From: Lepidonotus clava
Lineage: Eukaryota; Annelida; Polychaeta; Phyllodocida; Polynoidae
NCBI GenBank assembly: GCA_936440205.1
Contig: OW387134.1
Span: forward strand, 67,483,427 to 67,547,426
Direction: 5' to 3'
Length of the DNA stretch: 64,000 nt
The translations under genes and the position numbers were made by a program. The notes below the pieces were generated by a model. It did no database searches and was not told where the DNA came from. It worked only from the letters and a program-made list of their open reading frames with translations. Below, piece by piece: positions 1-15,200 of this stretch; the stretch's first letter is position 1, and the number at the start of each line of letters is the position of its first letter.

Positions 1-121
1 CTTTCAAACTGTTTTTTTTTAAACTAAACACCCCCACTTCCTTCTTCTGTCCCTTTAAAGACTGGTTTGGGTCCAGCAAACAATCTATAAGTTACAAAGT
101 CTTGGAGTCTCAAATACTCAC

Positions 122-249
122 GCAATTTTTGTTTGATTTGTCAAGTAGAGTAACGTTTGCATTTTTCTCCAGCACCAGCAGTTTGACGTCTGCTACTGTA
201 TTCTTGTCCATCGGAGTGGCTTCCAGGGTATGGTGAAGCAAAGTCTTTC
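122..249 (-). CDS. coding exon 20 of the PME-5-like gene (last exon in the window)
   Basis: Encodes GKTLLHHTLEATPMDKNTVA DVKLLVLEKNANVTLLDKSN KNC, a further ankyrin repeat. It ends in phase 0 at donor GTGAGT (121-116); the next exon is outside the window. Confidence 0.9.
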
Positions 250-3200
250 CTACAAGAACACAAACACCGAGATAAGTTACATGTATATAACTCATCTGGC
301 AGTCAAACTGTATCAATTTCACAATTAATGAATTATTCTCAACACTATGGCAATCTACATTCATAGAAAGAGGAGGAAACAATGCTTTCTCCAAAAACGG
401 TGTGTGAGGTGATGTTGCTTGCATAATAATAATTCTTTAAACGCATGCTAAAATTATCCCCTTTCCCATAAAAATAACATAAGGTACCTAGTGATTCTAA
501 AGAAATTCTGTATATCTTTAAATTAGTCAAATTGTTTTGCGGAATTTGCCTGAAAATGTGGACGTTTTTTTTTCCTAGAGGAAAACAGATAAAATCTTTC
601 AATTTCTTAACAAACATAAGTAAAATTCCATGTCCAGGTAGTGTAACCTGGGAGCCCAGGAGGCTGAAGAGGGTGCTCCGGAACCCCCGGGCACTGGATT
701 AGTTGAGGCCTGAATGTTTGTTTGTTGGGGTAGTTGAACGTGCCGTCAACCACACAAGGTTCTTTCCAGACTTCACAAGGTAATGCTTTTCAGCTTACAG
801 GTGATCGCATCTATGATATGGTTTAAAAGAAACCCACAGGCGGGTGCAATACCCTACTTGTTTCAAAGAGTCGCAAGGGGTCTTTCACATGCAATGTCCC
901 ATAGAAAGGACACCACACACCCAGCCTTTGATGACCCTGTCGGGAGCACAGGGTGGCCCATGAATCCCAGACTCTTGGATCCTTTCTTAGATTTTATCTA
1001 TCAGTTGGCATTCTCAAAGGCATGTATCTTACCTTCGTCATCTTGGAAGTCGATGTTGACTCCAGGAATCTCCATGAGGATCTTGGTCAAGCCGTGGTTC
1101 CCTTTGAGGAAGGAGGCTCCCAGGGGCGTCAACTGTAGGAATGCACATTTAAATATAAGCTGTCTTTTTTTTCTTTTTTTGTTGAGACGATATTTGATAG
1201 TATATATCAGTTTCACGGTCCTATCATACTTATCAAACTTTTACCTTTTTTTTTTTTTTTTTTTTATAAATATTTATCAAACATTATATTTTATGTGAAA
1301 AAAACAAGCTAATTAGTAACTTGATAATCAACATTTTATTTTTCTTTCAACTTTTCTTTTAAAAAAATATTCCATCTTACTCAAGTCGCACATTTATCAC
1401 AGGACGTGGTCTTATAATCTACTTCATTCTGAGCTGTACACACAAAGACTTTTCAAAGCTTTTTTTTTACGAGTTTATTTATGGCAACACTTTCAGGAAC
1501 GTTCCTGTTCTTCCAAGTGTGCCAGTCATAGAACTAACTAGGAACTTCATAAGTATCATATCAGTTCATGATAGGTGCATATCTGAGTTAACTAAAAGAC
1601 AGCAGTATGATGGGTAACTAGTCTTCAATCATCCCAAAGGTATGTTTCTGTAAAGTTGACTTAAAATAGTCTATATCTGCTTCTAATTTCTGACTTCACA
1701 AAAATTATTTCTAGCAATGAATATGCGACGGATACGTTGTAACCACCTTAACGTGGTGCCAAATTTGTGATGTAACCAAGTATATCCCCGGATTACGTTC
1801 GGAAAGTGCAGAACACGTTGCGAGTAACATCGTCCTGAGGCTTACGTTGGCGTACCTTAGATACAGACGGACGCTTTAACAATCATCTTGAAAAATTTTC
1901 TTATGTATTCTCTATCAATTATAGGTACCTTAGGCCCCTCCTACCTAAAAAGAATCTATACATCTAAATTCTGTAGTGAGAGTGAAGATTTTTCCTCTCA
2001 CCCAGATAAGTTGGGGATGTAACATAAAGATTCATACACATCAAACGGAAAAACACATGGTACCAAATTCTACACTTCAGACTCACCTTCCAGTCGTTGG
2101 GTGGGTCAGGGTTGGCTCCGGCATCCAGCAGTGCTTTCATACAGAAGTACCATCCGTACGCAGCGGCGTAGTGCATCGCCGTGTTACCGGACGAGTCGGC
2201 TGTGTTGGGGTCAGCCCCGCGGTTCAGCAGGTAGGATGCCACGTTAGCGTTACCATCCCGCACCGCATGGATCAGTGCAGTCCTCTTCAGTTTGTCTGTT
2301 ATGTAGATGTTTTAAGGAATTAGTGAGTGAGTGAGTAATGGATGCTGTACGCCATTTCGACACCTAAGGTCATATTCATGCCGAAAACAGGTTAGGACGA
2401 ATTATGTCTTTGGTGATCGTTTCTATGAGATGAAGGTGACAGGGCAGGCAAAGAGCAGGGGATCAAAACCTGCAAATCACTTTTGCTGTACCTCATCCCT
2501 TGGTGAACCAAGCACCAACTGGGAATTGCACCCGAAGAACAACCATGTTCTACATCGGAACCCCCATGGGGTTTAGGGAATTAAAGTCTTTTTTAATTGG
2601 GTCAAATATGTGCAGGGAATTCTTCCATAATTTTGGGCATTTCTGTAAAATGGAAATCTAATCTAATCGTCATTCCGGATTATTGAGGTGACACTTCATT
2701 TGGCTTTGGACTATGCCACTTGGTTCTACTTTACTCAGGGATGTAAGTCAGGTTTACTGAAATTGTCTTAAAGTGCTATAAAACATGATGTAAGAAATTG
2801 AATTTAAAAATTATTATTTGAGGTGATCATCATGTGAAAGTCTGACAGGGTTTTAACCCAAATTCCATTTTATAATTCCGTTTTCCCTGAGATTTCCCTG
2901 TCCCATGGCAATTTTTCCCTGTGTCATATTCAGCAAGTTGTTCAAATTTAAAAGCCTCTGTCTGCAGAAAAAAATTGGACAACCCAACAACAAAAAGTTG
3001 AATCCCTAATTAGTAATATCTTGAGAAACACGAATTTCAGAAGCTGGCCAAATGAAATTCCCTGTGTTTTGGCGAAATTTACGAATTCCCATAGTTTTCC
3101 CTGTCAGGTATTTTGCTTTGCCATTTTACCTGTGCAGTTGGTACCCTGGTCTGAAATCAGACAAAAATCTGAAAACTTATATCCCTGTTTACCTGGTCCT

Positions 3201-6200
3201 CCAAGACGGCTGCATCTTAACATTAATTTTCACTTATTCCAATAAAATTCTATTTTTTTGAAATTGGTAAGTTTATGAGTTTGATATTAATATCCTAACG
3301 AGTTCTTACCTGGCTTTTCTATCTTGGCATGATTGTCGATGAGGAACTTGACAAAGTCTAGGTCCCCGTCCTGCGCAGCCATGCACAGCGGGGTTACGCG
3401 GTTGTAGTTGGCGCCGACATTCTTGTTTACGTCGGCCCCGTAGTCGAGCAGTACCTTAACAACCGCCTGCAAGATGAGTCAAACTATGGTTAAATATCTT
3501 GATAAACATTTACAAATAAAATTTTTTTTTTTAATCGTTCCTGGAAAAAACTGGATTCCTTTCAAGTTTTTTTACATATTGTACAAAATTGATAGAAACT
3601 AATGGAACAAAATGATAGAATCTTACAATAAGGGAATAACGCACGGGGAGGAGGGGTCGAGGCCTTCTAGTGCATGGCTAGATGCTAGGGGGCTGAGGGC
3701 CTCTCGCAGCTGGCCGTAGGCCTGTGGCGAGAGGCCCGAAGCCCCCGTGCATCTAGCCATGTACTAGGAGGTCGAGACCCCACCTCCCCATGCGTTATTC
3801 ACATTATAACACAGAGAATTTATTACATTATCTAATCATTTACATAATAATACTATGCACAGGGTTATGCCAAATGTGTTGGCTCAATGACGGCCCAACG
3901 ACGGCCGAATAACGGCCGTCGATGGCTTCATTCTGTCAAGGATACCCTGTGAAATGTCGAAATTATGAGATATTCCTGAAGCAGAGATCCATACAAAAAA
4001 ATCTGTCGCTTAGTGTATATAAATTAGATGACTATGAACAAAGTTATGGTCAAATTTCTAAAGATAGTCCATAAAAAAATAATCCAGCCTGTGCTTCTCC
4101 ACGCAACCTAGCAACGCAACCTGGCAATGCATGGCAACCTGACCTACTTTTCTTAATACTGTGCTGTGATTGGATGTTATGTATGTGTCCATGGAGAGGT
4201 GTTTTCTAGCTCAGGATAGATGCACAGCAATGTGGCAACCAGAAAATCTTTTGAAAATGTGTTTATTCAGAATAGATAATCGGTTTGAAATATATTTCAT
4301 GATAAGTACATCATAAGAAATCCATTTACAAAGTTTGGTGCTGATTGGGGCATTTAAACCAAGTTTACAACGTTGTTTACATCATACCAACGTCTAGATC
4401 GGCACGTTGCTACCCCCCAGCCGTGTTATAACGGTTAATAGAGCATCGCAGTATCACTTTCCCCTCTCTACACTCTTCAAGACTTGACAAATAGTTTTCA
4501 GTTCTAATTGCCCAAGTGCCCCATTACAGCTGCCCAGTAAATTTTCTGCTGGTCCTGGGCCACTGGACATCCAATTTGTCAAGCCCTGCCCTAGATTACT
4601 ATACTTTAACAGGGTACCAATCCAAAACCCTTTTCAAATTCCCTGTATTTTCCCTGAGATTACCCTGTCATGTGGAATTTTTTCCCTGTGTCATAACCAG
4701 CAATTTTTTCAAATTTAAAAGCCTCAGCGTGCTGATAAAGATTTGAAAAAGACAACCCAACAACAAAAGGTTGAATCCCTGATATCTTGAGAATCAGGAA
4801 TTTCAGAACATGGCCAAATGTAATTCCCTGTGTTTTGGCAAAATTTGCAAATTCCCTCTGTTTTCCCTGTCAGAGATTTTTGTTGTTGTTGCCATTTCTT
4901 CTGTTTTCCCTGTGTAGTTGGGACCCTGTACTGGGAAAGCAAATGCCTCCCTATAGCTGCCCACTGGACACTTGGGCCACTGGACATCCAATTTGTCAAG
5001 CTCTACCCCTGATTACCATGTTCTAATTATCAATTATGCTCCTATTCTAATTTTCAGTAACTGGCTGAGAATGCATTGGTAAAGGTGATTACTAAATATA
5101 CCTGTCTTTTGTTGGCGACTGCATAGTGTATGGGGCACCAGGTGTTCTTCATCGGCCTGTTGATACCGCCCGGTCCGAACTTGCTCTTTTTTTTGGCATC
5201 TTCTTCTTCGCCCAGTTCCTTTGCCTGCTCCTTTTCTTGTTCTGGAAGGAGTAACAGTCCCTAAAACACTTTTGTTACATTTAAGAAACAATATTTTTGC
5301 ACCACATCATATTTACTACACTGTAGTATTTTGTTATTTTGAAAGTATATATACTAAATTATCAAGTTAGTTTAGACCAAAATATGTAGTAAAGCAGTCA
5401 TAGGGCATTTGAGATTTACCAGGTATCTTTTATGGACTGACAGCTTATCAACATAACTATTAGACACGAGTCCTTTCTTTTAGTTTTCAAGGCGTTGACT
5501 TTTAAATCATAGAGTTATAACTATCTCAACTCCAGATGATCATAGAGTAGAAAAGCCAAGGTTCTCTGCACTTCCAGGGGGCCATTCCATAAAGATTTTG
5601 CGATAATCATGTTTAGGATACGCTACGATACCAAAAAATGTTATCGCAACACGAAATCTATCTTTTTCATTTTCTTTGTTAATTCTTTTTTTAATCAAAC
5701 TATACAGCACTCTTCCTTGGTCACATACATATATTTTCATATACGAAAATTTGCGGAGAAATAATTTTTTTAAATCGCGATATTTTGAAATTATTGTCAC
5801 GATACTGCTGTGAGGCATTGGCTATAATTTTTTGAGTATCGTGAAAGTTTTATGGAAGTGCTTTGACTCGTGATAATTATTGCCAAATTTTCATGGAACG
5901 CTATCCAGATAACGTTAATAGACATGGTGTGCACCCATTTTACGCATTTCTGTAAATAGTCAATACTTACCGAGGAAGTGGTCGAGAATGACCTTGACGT
6001 TATCCGCTCGGCCTGTGATGCAGGCGATGATGAGGGGCGTGCACCCCATGTTATCAGCCTCCGTCAAACTCACGCCCCTGTTCACACAAGTAAAAAGAGT
6101 CGTGACAGTGGATACAGAATTAGAATTCTCCAACAAAAAGTCTTTTTCTGATGAACTGTGACAAAACATTTTCTAGTTGAGCAATCGAAATTTCGATTTT

Positions 6201-9200
6201 TTTCTTTAATGAAAAATACCATAGGAAAACTTTACCAAAAACTCTCAGAGATAAAATCATCCAATGAGTCGCTGGACAGGAATCAAATTTGACTTCAGGG
6301 TTGCCTGATTCAGCTATACTTATACTACTTGTACTACACCACTACTGTCTATGCCACCCTCCCAAACATACAAAGGATTTTTTTTATTGAACATAACATC
6401 ATCACAAAGTTGTGCTTTTCACGATATTGTTGTATTTATAGAACCTAAGGGAGTTCAAACATGGTTTACTACTACATATAATTCAACATGTGTCCACTCA
6501 CTTTTTAATGAGCAATTTGAGGGGCCCGGTCCCCTCGCAGGCAGCGGCGTAGTGGGTGGCTCGCCAACATTTGTTGTCCTGGATGTCCCAGTTGGAGCAG
6601 AGGGCCAGCAGCTTGGTCAGGTACTTTGTGTTAGGGTTGATAGCCGCGCAGTGCAGGGGTCGCATCTAAACGGCAAAACATGGTATTATATCATATTCAG
6701 GGATGTCAGTTAGGATTAAAGAACATATCTGAACAGCGTAAATAAAATCTGAAATTATCTTAAAATGCGATGAAATGTGATCTAAGAAGCTTCTTCTTTT
6801 TTTTCTTTTTTTTGAAAATTGTTATTGGAGATGTCGAAGTGAAAAAATCTGAAACCAGACTAAAATCTGAAAACTTACATCCCTGCATATTGATTTCAGA
6901 GATGCTAAGACCAAAAATTCGGAAAAGTTAATGGCTTCCTTTTCAATGTCTAAATGAGAAAAATATTCAGAAATGAATTTCGACATAAGAGACACTTGTC
7001 CGAAGCCACTTCTTGTACCTGAAAATGTATAGGTTTATATTTCCAAATCATATTTAATTTAAAACCTATTTAAAAGACCTGTTGCTAGAAATTGTAAAAA
7101 TTAAGACCTTTTAAGGTCTTAGTTATGATAAAAGCAATGTAAGACCTTTTTAAACCTGGTAACTCAGTACTATTAATTGGAGCACTCGTACTTACGCTAT
7201 CATTGCTCAGAGGACACTTGAGAGCTGAAGCCTCCAGCATTTTCCCGCTGAAATCCTCGTCATTGTCGAACTTGAGAGACTTGATACGAGTGAAAGAATA
7301 CACAAGAAAATTACATTTTTGTTTATGTACAAAACGTTGTAAAATAGTTTATGAAACATGCATATTGATATCTATATTTGGTTAAAGAATATTACGAAAA
7401 TTGAAATAGTTAATTGAAGAACATAGGATAGGGTACAGTAATGCTTTACGATTATATCTTTTAGCATTGGTTTTCAGTTCGGGCAGGCATGGTCCGGGGT
7501 ATTATTACAGGGTAACAACCCCAATTCCATTTTCAAATTCCCTGTGTTTTATCTGAGATTTCCCTGTCCCACAGCAATTTTTCCCTGTGTCATATCCCGT
7601 AGGTTGTTCAAATTTTAAAGCCTCTGCTTGCAGAAAAGAAATTGGACAACCCACCAAAAAATGTTATCCCTTATATCTTGAGAATCAGGCATTTTAGAAC
7701 CTGGCCAAATGAAATTCCTATGTTTTGGCAAATTTGACAAAATCCCTGTGTTTTCCCTGTCAGGGAGTTATTTTGGCCATTTTCCCAGTGCAGTTGGTAC
7801 CCTGTATCAATCAAAGTAGCCTAGCGCTCACCTCAACATGCATGAAGTTAAAGCCGTATGTTTCGGCCTTCACGGCATCCGCCATAAGCTTAGCCGCCAG
7901 CTGCCTGTGGCCGTACTTCACCGCCTCCACAATGTTGGTGTAGATAAACATCTGATCGACGTGGTTGAAATCCAGCAAATACTTGATGGTTTCGTACGAG
8001 ACATTTTCGTGCAACGCCTTGGTAACAGAGTCGCTCAGTGAAGGCGTGTAGACTTTAGTGTGGTCCTAGGAGAGAACCAAGGATGCAAGTCTGTTAGGTT
8101 ATTATCATTCAGTATACAATATTTATAGATTGATTTGAACGAGTGATGCACATAGCTTGGGTTACATCCAATAAACATATTCGTATAAATCTACAGTTGA
8201 AAGCAGGATAAGATACTGTAATTTAAGAATGCACGTCGAATCTGTTGGGTTTTCAAAGCATCAGATCAAAAAGAAATACTTTAGTTAAGAATGCAGGTGA
8301 CAGTGGTGGCCCTAATGTGAAGGGGTGGGGGCTGATTAGTTCAGACATTGATTATGTAACCTACTTCTAGCTTCTCAAACTGGCTGATTCTAACTACAAT
8401 TGGAGGACAATGCCCTTCAACAGCTGAACATGAGATTGTGTAACCAGTCATTGAGAACAAAGAGAATTAAATGATTAAAGACATGACTGATTGAGGGAGT
8501 CCCCACCATTAGCTACTATACTATATAGATATAACTAGGGACTCCCAAAAAAAACTTGTTTTAAGTTTGTTATACAGTTAACTCACCTTGACCAAGGCGT
8601 TGTTCCCCTCCCGCCCTCCTCGGCTCATCTTCAGTTTGCGAACTGCCTTTACTCCCGGGAGGGTTCGTGGGTTGTAGCTGAAGAAAAGTCAATCACAATC
8701 AAAAACAGTCTACGGTCAATAGACCTTTTCCATTAAGAGTGTTGTGCCCCCTGATGAAGTAAATGGAACCAATGGTTTAGGTCATTTCCCATAGTTAACC
8801 TATACGCTTCACTTCATATAGGTTAACTATGGGAAATGACCTCAACCATTAGTTCCATTTACTTCACCAGGGGGCGCCACACCCTAATGAAAAAGGTCTA
8901 TAGCTGTTTATTTGATCATCTTATGTTTTTCTTTATCCAAAGATTCAATCATACACACATTGCTTCGGTTTTATATCACCAGTCTTCCAGCTTTTTTTTT
9001 TTATCACAATGCACAAGAGGATCAATCCTTTGGTAAACGTACATGCAATTCTAATGAATATGAAGAATCTCACGGTGCCCACACTTTTTCAAAAAATCAA
9101 TTTAAGACATGATCAAGACCCAAGTTTGGCAGATTTAAGACAATTTTGCCACTTGTAAAGAAAACTTTCTACCGATTAGGTTTGATGTAATGACACTCCG

Positions 9201-12200
9201 TGAAAAGGGGCATCTTGCTAACCCAATAATTAGATTTATTTCAAAATCACGAAGACCTTTTAGGACATCCTGCAAAAAAAAGAGTGAAGTTTAATAACTT
9301 TTTAAGGCCTTAGATATGAGAACATCAATATAGGACATTTTATGACTTTTTAAGCCTTGCAGGGGCAGCCTAAAGACAGTAAATTAGACATGGAAAACGC
9401 AACCTACCTCCCGGTCCCCTCAGTTTTCATCAGGCATATCGGGGCCGCAACCCGAGAGCGGTAGGTTTTGTTGTTGTCCAATAACATTTTGACGAGGTCT
9501 GTCTTCTCAGACCGGAGTGCGTAGTCCAGGGTGGCCATGTCACTGTGACACGAGCGGGCGATGTTCACCTGTGGGAGGGGGAGAGGAGGAAGAGGTGAAT
9601 GGTTTGTGAACTTTGTGCGTGTTTTTTTATTTTATTTATTTTTTCAACAGCGCTTAACTAATCAGGTGTCCACATCCCTTTGGAAAACCAGAAAAAGGCC
9701 CTTGGCTACTAGATCTAAGGGGTTACAGGGCTCAACATTAAGGTTTTTGGCTTGACTGCCCATCGGGCAGGTGTGAGTGCAATGTGACCTGCCCTACTCT
9801 TTAATTTACCTGCCCAGCTTTATTAGTGTATCATTATATGCTCAAAATTTTCCTGCCCTTCGGGCAGGTGACAGTCAACATTTACCTGCCCCACCTCAAG
9901 TTTTACCTGCCCCGGGCAGGCGGGCAATGCTTAATGTTGAGCCCTGGGTTAGTTTGTTTTGTTTGTTGGGGTAGTTTAACGTCCGGCCAACCCTTCTGGG
10001 TTCTTTCCAGACTACAGAAGGTAATGCTTTTCAGCTTAAAGGTGATCGTATCTATGATGTGGTTTAGGAGAAACCCGCCACTGGGTGCCCTACTAGTTTT
10101 GAAGAGTGGCAAGGGGTCTTTTATGTGCAATGTCCCATAGAAAGGACACAACACACCTGGCCTTTGATTTAAGGGGTTAGTTACCCGACGGAGAACCATA
10201 TTTTGTACTTAACTTTTAAAATATTTGTCTATTGAACTGCTCATTTGAGAAGCGTTTTGACAATTAGGAAGGCCATCCAATTTTAATGAATTCATGAAAT
10301 TTTTCTTGTTTAAGACTTAAACATGTTAAGAATTCATACCACTATTTAATTGGTGAAAGCCCTTGACGGATAATATGTATTGGGGCGAAAGGTTATGAAA
10401 ACGATTTTTCACAGCATATATAATACTATATGCTTTGGGTGATTAGAAGCACTAATGAAATAAGATATCGCGTTTCTAAGGATTACTGTCCTGGAACTTT
10501 ATAAATTCACGTTGTACACAGCAGTGGTTTCACAAACGGTAATCAACCGAAAATATGTACAGCGCGAATATGAATAGGCTCACAGAATTCTGGGCTCAAT
10601 CTAAAGGAGAACAGTAAAGGCAATTTTAACTTTTATATTATGTTGAACATATATTTCTTGAAACATGTACAGAAATAACTGCTAATATATCATATAAAAA
10701 AATAATGTTCAAACATTATATTGTATAGTGGCTTCTACTGAGTGCATGTGACGTCATCTACTCTAGGCTCTATTTGATAAGTAGGGCAAGCTGATAAGGA
10801 CTTGCTATGGCTGACTGCACACACAGACCCCTGTGACTGAGAGCCTAGATGACGTCACAGCCCTGAGAGATAAGCTGTGAGAGTGTATTCACACTCATAA
10901 CAAAAGCTTATTTACTGTGTTGTATTGTCCATATATGTTAATTTAAGTCAAATGCTGTTGAACATATAATAAGTACCGTAAAACCCCTAATTTAAGCCGA
11001 ACCCTAATTTAAGCCGCACTCTGACTTTAGAGGTTTTCTTTGGGCATGTTTTCATCATATTTGTTCAGAGGTACCATTGTATTCAAGGTAAGTGGTTTTT
11101 ACTATAGTTTGGATTTACGTTTTTTCCTTTGCGTTTCACCTTTATTGCAGAATGTGAAACACTAATAATTTCAGCTCACCTGGTGGACTTGTTTGACGTT
11201 GTCGATGACGTCTTGCAGCATGGCGGCATCTCCCAGCTTCACGGCTCGGATGGCCAGTTGACTGTGCATCAGGGACGACACGAACGGCACCTCCTTTCTG
11301 TAAAACGAACAGTATGACATTTTAGGTAACATGCTGACATGATAAAGAGCAAGTGAATACAAATGGTTTTGTACAGGGTTGTAAGTCAGGGTTAAAGAAA
11401 AAATACCCTGAAACTCCAGAAACTAAATGTGAAAATATCTTAAAATGCTATGAAGCGTGATGTAAGAATTCATTTCGAAGAATTTTAGAAGAGGATATGG
11501 CGTGAAAAAAAATCAGATTCTGAATGTAATTTGATTTTTTAATTGCTTAACATTTATTTGACGGTCAGCCATTTATAACTGTATTACAGTCTCAACAAAA
11601 TGCGCAGAGAAATTATGAGGCAGGTTCTAAAGAATTCTGACTGCAGTGAGAATGTAGCAAATAGTCAAGATTTGTCAAACTGTTTAAAATAATACAAATA
11701 TTATGTGATATACAATTTCAGCACACTTTAAAAGTTAAGATCGCAGTAACTACAGAAGTTTGGATATGTCTATCTTACTCACTTGGACTCGACGAGGGGG
11801 TCTTTCTCCCACACGGTGACTCGCGGGTTATGTTTCAGCTTTTTGTTGGGGTCTGGCTTCGGCCGGGGTGCCCCAGGCTCCCGTTTCACGCGCTTAGCTG
11901 AAAACAGTAACATACGTGTCAGTTTTTTCTTTTTTTAAAAAGATATTTCTGCAATAAAATCCTATTTATACACCTTTTTTTTCCCAACAGACCAATGCCA
12001 ACTATTTGGATGCGAAGTCTCATGGCTCAATTCTCAATATTGTTAGGCTTCAATTTGAAGGTAACAAAAAAAAGGTTCTCAATGAAGAAATAGAAGTTTA
12101 CATTATTTAAAAAAAGAAAGAAAGAAGAGAAATTAACAGCTGAAAAGCACAATTTTCTGCCAATATTAAGTTAAAGAACAGTTGTGAGTTTTAAATCTAT

Positions 12201-15200
12201 CTACTTGCAGCTTCAGTATTACGTGTTGTCATTGTAAAACTAGAAATCTAAAGATTGTCGGCCAGAAACTGGCCGATGTTGCGTTGGTGCCCCCCACCCA
12301 CCACCCCCCACCCCACCCCCCCGTAAGGCGCAGACCGCCAGGGTCACGGCTGATTGAGCGGCCGGGGCCGTGTACGATGTAGGGGGAGGAGGAGGAGAGG
12401 GGGGAGGGGAGACCGGCCGGGGCGGTATGCGAGGCGCACGGACGGTGGTATAGGAGGGAGTTCTATTGGTCAATCAGGTTGACCAATGAGTGTGCTGCAT
12501 TCTCTCTCCCCCCCCCCCCCCCGTACAGCGCAGACCGCCAGGGTCACGGCTGATTTAGCACATTTAGAGGTCAGGATTTGGGTAGGCGCACTCATAAAAG
12601 GTGTGATACGGCCCGCCACCTTTCCCGCCACTGGCTCATGGGGGACGTGGGGGGTCAGTCCATTTTTCCTCGGGTATTAGTGTTGGTAGGGGGGTTGCAT
12701 GGGGGATTGTTTATGAAAGGAATGACCCACAGTGGGAGGTATCTGATAACATCGTTACAGTATTTAGAGGCCAGGAAAAATTAATCCAAGTAGCACAACG
12801 TATGTGGTATAAGAAAATACCCAGAAAAGTAGAAGTGTGATGCATTGGCACAACTTTTGAGCATTATAGATTTCCTTATATACATGGACATTATCTCAAA
12901 GTCCACACATATCCTATATGTGCAGTCTTTGAGGTAATGTCTGCATTAAATTGTCAAAATATTTTAGATATTTTTGTCAGAACCTACAGAACCTCCCTAT
13001 TGTTTGATTACCCCCGAGCATACCCGCCGGTATGGTTTGTGACTAGAGGGTTTGATTACTCCCAAGTGCACTCAACGCAGCTGGCGGGAAAACTTGATTA
13101 CCCCTTAGCATGAACAAAGAAAGTCTTGTCAGAATACTTACTTAAAGGTGCCTTTCCATATGTCCGTTGCGGATGCGTTTTTTCACATAATAGGGTATGC
13201 GGAGGCTATCCAGAATTCCATAAATGGAAAAACGCATAGCCTCCGCATACCTTATAAGGATAAAACGCATCCGCAACGCAGCTATGGAAAAGCACCTTTA
13301 GGAGTATGCCCCTACCCGGCCTGACACCCCCCCGCCCCCCACCTCTCCTCCCCCCCCGCCCCCCCCCCCCTACCCGGCCTCACACACGGCCCCGGCCGGT
13401 CACTCCCCCCCCCCCCCCCCCCACCTACTGGGGCGGTATGCGAGGCCGGGTAGGGGAGGAGGAGGAGAGGGGGGGGAGTGACCGGCCGGGGCCGTGTACG
13501 ATGTAGGGGGAGGAGGAGGAGAGGGGGGAGGGGAGACCGGCCGGGGCGGTATGCGAGGCGCACGGACGGTGGTTTAGGAGGGAACCCTATTGGTCAATCA
13601 GGTTGACCAATGAGCTTGGAGGGGCCCCACCAATTAAACAATTACACGGTCCACTGGTCCACAACAATAGACCCAATTAAAAAACAGACCTATACCTTGG
13701 TTGCGTTGGTCACTAATACCTAGACCATCTATAGTTGTATGTACACCAACGCAACAAAAATTGTATTCCTCTAGACAAACACTAGCTACTTGATATATAT
13801 ATATATATTTAAATTATTTATTAGTAATTCACTTCAAGGTTGCCCCTGGTTTTCGGCGATATATAATTGAGTGAGTGTACATTGTAGTGCATAAACATTT
13901 TAAGTGTAAATTATAAATATACACATCAAGATCAATACAATGTGTTTTGTATTTAGTAGCAATACTTACGTTTGACCTTGATTGAGGGCCACCTCTGGAG
14001 GGAGATGCGCCTCAGCAGCGAGGGTCTCTTGAAGAAGGAGCTCGGCCGCTGTAGCGCGGTACTCGTCAACTGTAGAGTGGCCGTCCTCCTCAGGGTCGGA
14101 GCGGCCTGCGCTATGCTCACCACCTTATTCATCTTCCGCTTTCCGCCCTTGGGGCCAGCCGCCTTTTTGCCTGACCCCTTGGCTTTTGGAGTCTTTGGGG
14201 TCTTTTCAGCTTTCGGTGTTTGTGATTTTGGAGTGCGTGGCTTGCGGGCAGGCTTCTTTTCCTTCGGTGTAGCCTCCTTCGCTGCTGCCCCTCGCCTTGC
14301 ACGTTTGGGTGTGGGTTCTGCTTCTATTTAAATGGAAGTTTTGAATTAAGGGGAACACTGATGAGAATAAGGTGACATCTACCACACTATAAATTATCAA
14401 ACTCATTTTTATTCAAGAAAAGTTTAGTCTGAGTAAATATTACCTGTATCAGTTAGTTCAGATTGACTTATTTTTCCAACATAAATGCCTAACCTTGTTT
14501 TATCCGTCATAAACAAAATAAATTTTTTCAAAGACAACCGCTATATCTTGAAATATTTAACTTATATGTTTTTGTCTTTGGACATTTAGTGGTTCATTAA
14601 TGACATGAATTCTGGACCTTCTACCTACTCTTAATTAAGCTGACATAGTGGTACACATTACAATTGAGCAGGGACGTATACACATTTTCAAGAATTTTAG
14701 GTTCCCTAGCTCTACCTTGGTACAGAGACCTTGTATGTATATATAGATATATCGAGATTGGACAACTAGAGGAAAAGTTGTTATACACTACAGGCCTGCC
14801 ACCTGGGCTCTGGTTGGAACTCACTTGGATTGACCAGTACGGTATGTCTATTGACAAAATATCCCTCATAGTATACCAGTTGTTCCAAAAATACATTCCT
14901 AATGGTCAGACCTTGGTCATGGTTGACTGGATTGGTTCCAACGAGCCACTCAGGAAACAAGCACATAGCAACATAGAGGAACTTTCCAGTCTCGATGTAT
15001 CTATATTATACATACATACAAGGTCTTTGCTTGGTGCATACGTAATCTATAGTCAGGAGACACCTACCTTCCTCTTCGGGCTCGATGTCCGTGTCGCCCT
15101 CATTGTCAGCCTCCTTCTCCGCCACCGCTTTGGCAGCTGAGGCCTTGACTGTCTGGGTCTGGGGCTTGAACAGCTCTTCAAGAGTAAAAGAAAGAGATTT

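Noticed and set aside
12240-13563. Pro-rich small ORFs in the GC block
   Set aside because: Created by C-runs and the direct duplication; not conserved-looking.
14664-15140. 158-codon plus-strand frame
   Set aside because: It covers a foldback element and runs antisense into exon 6; no independent support.
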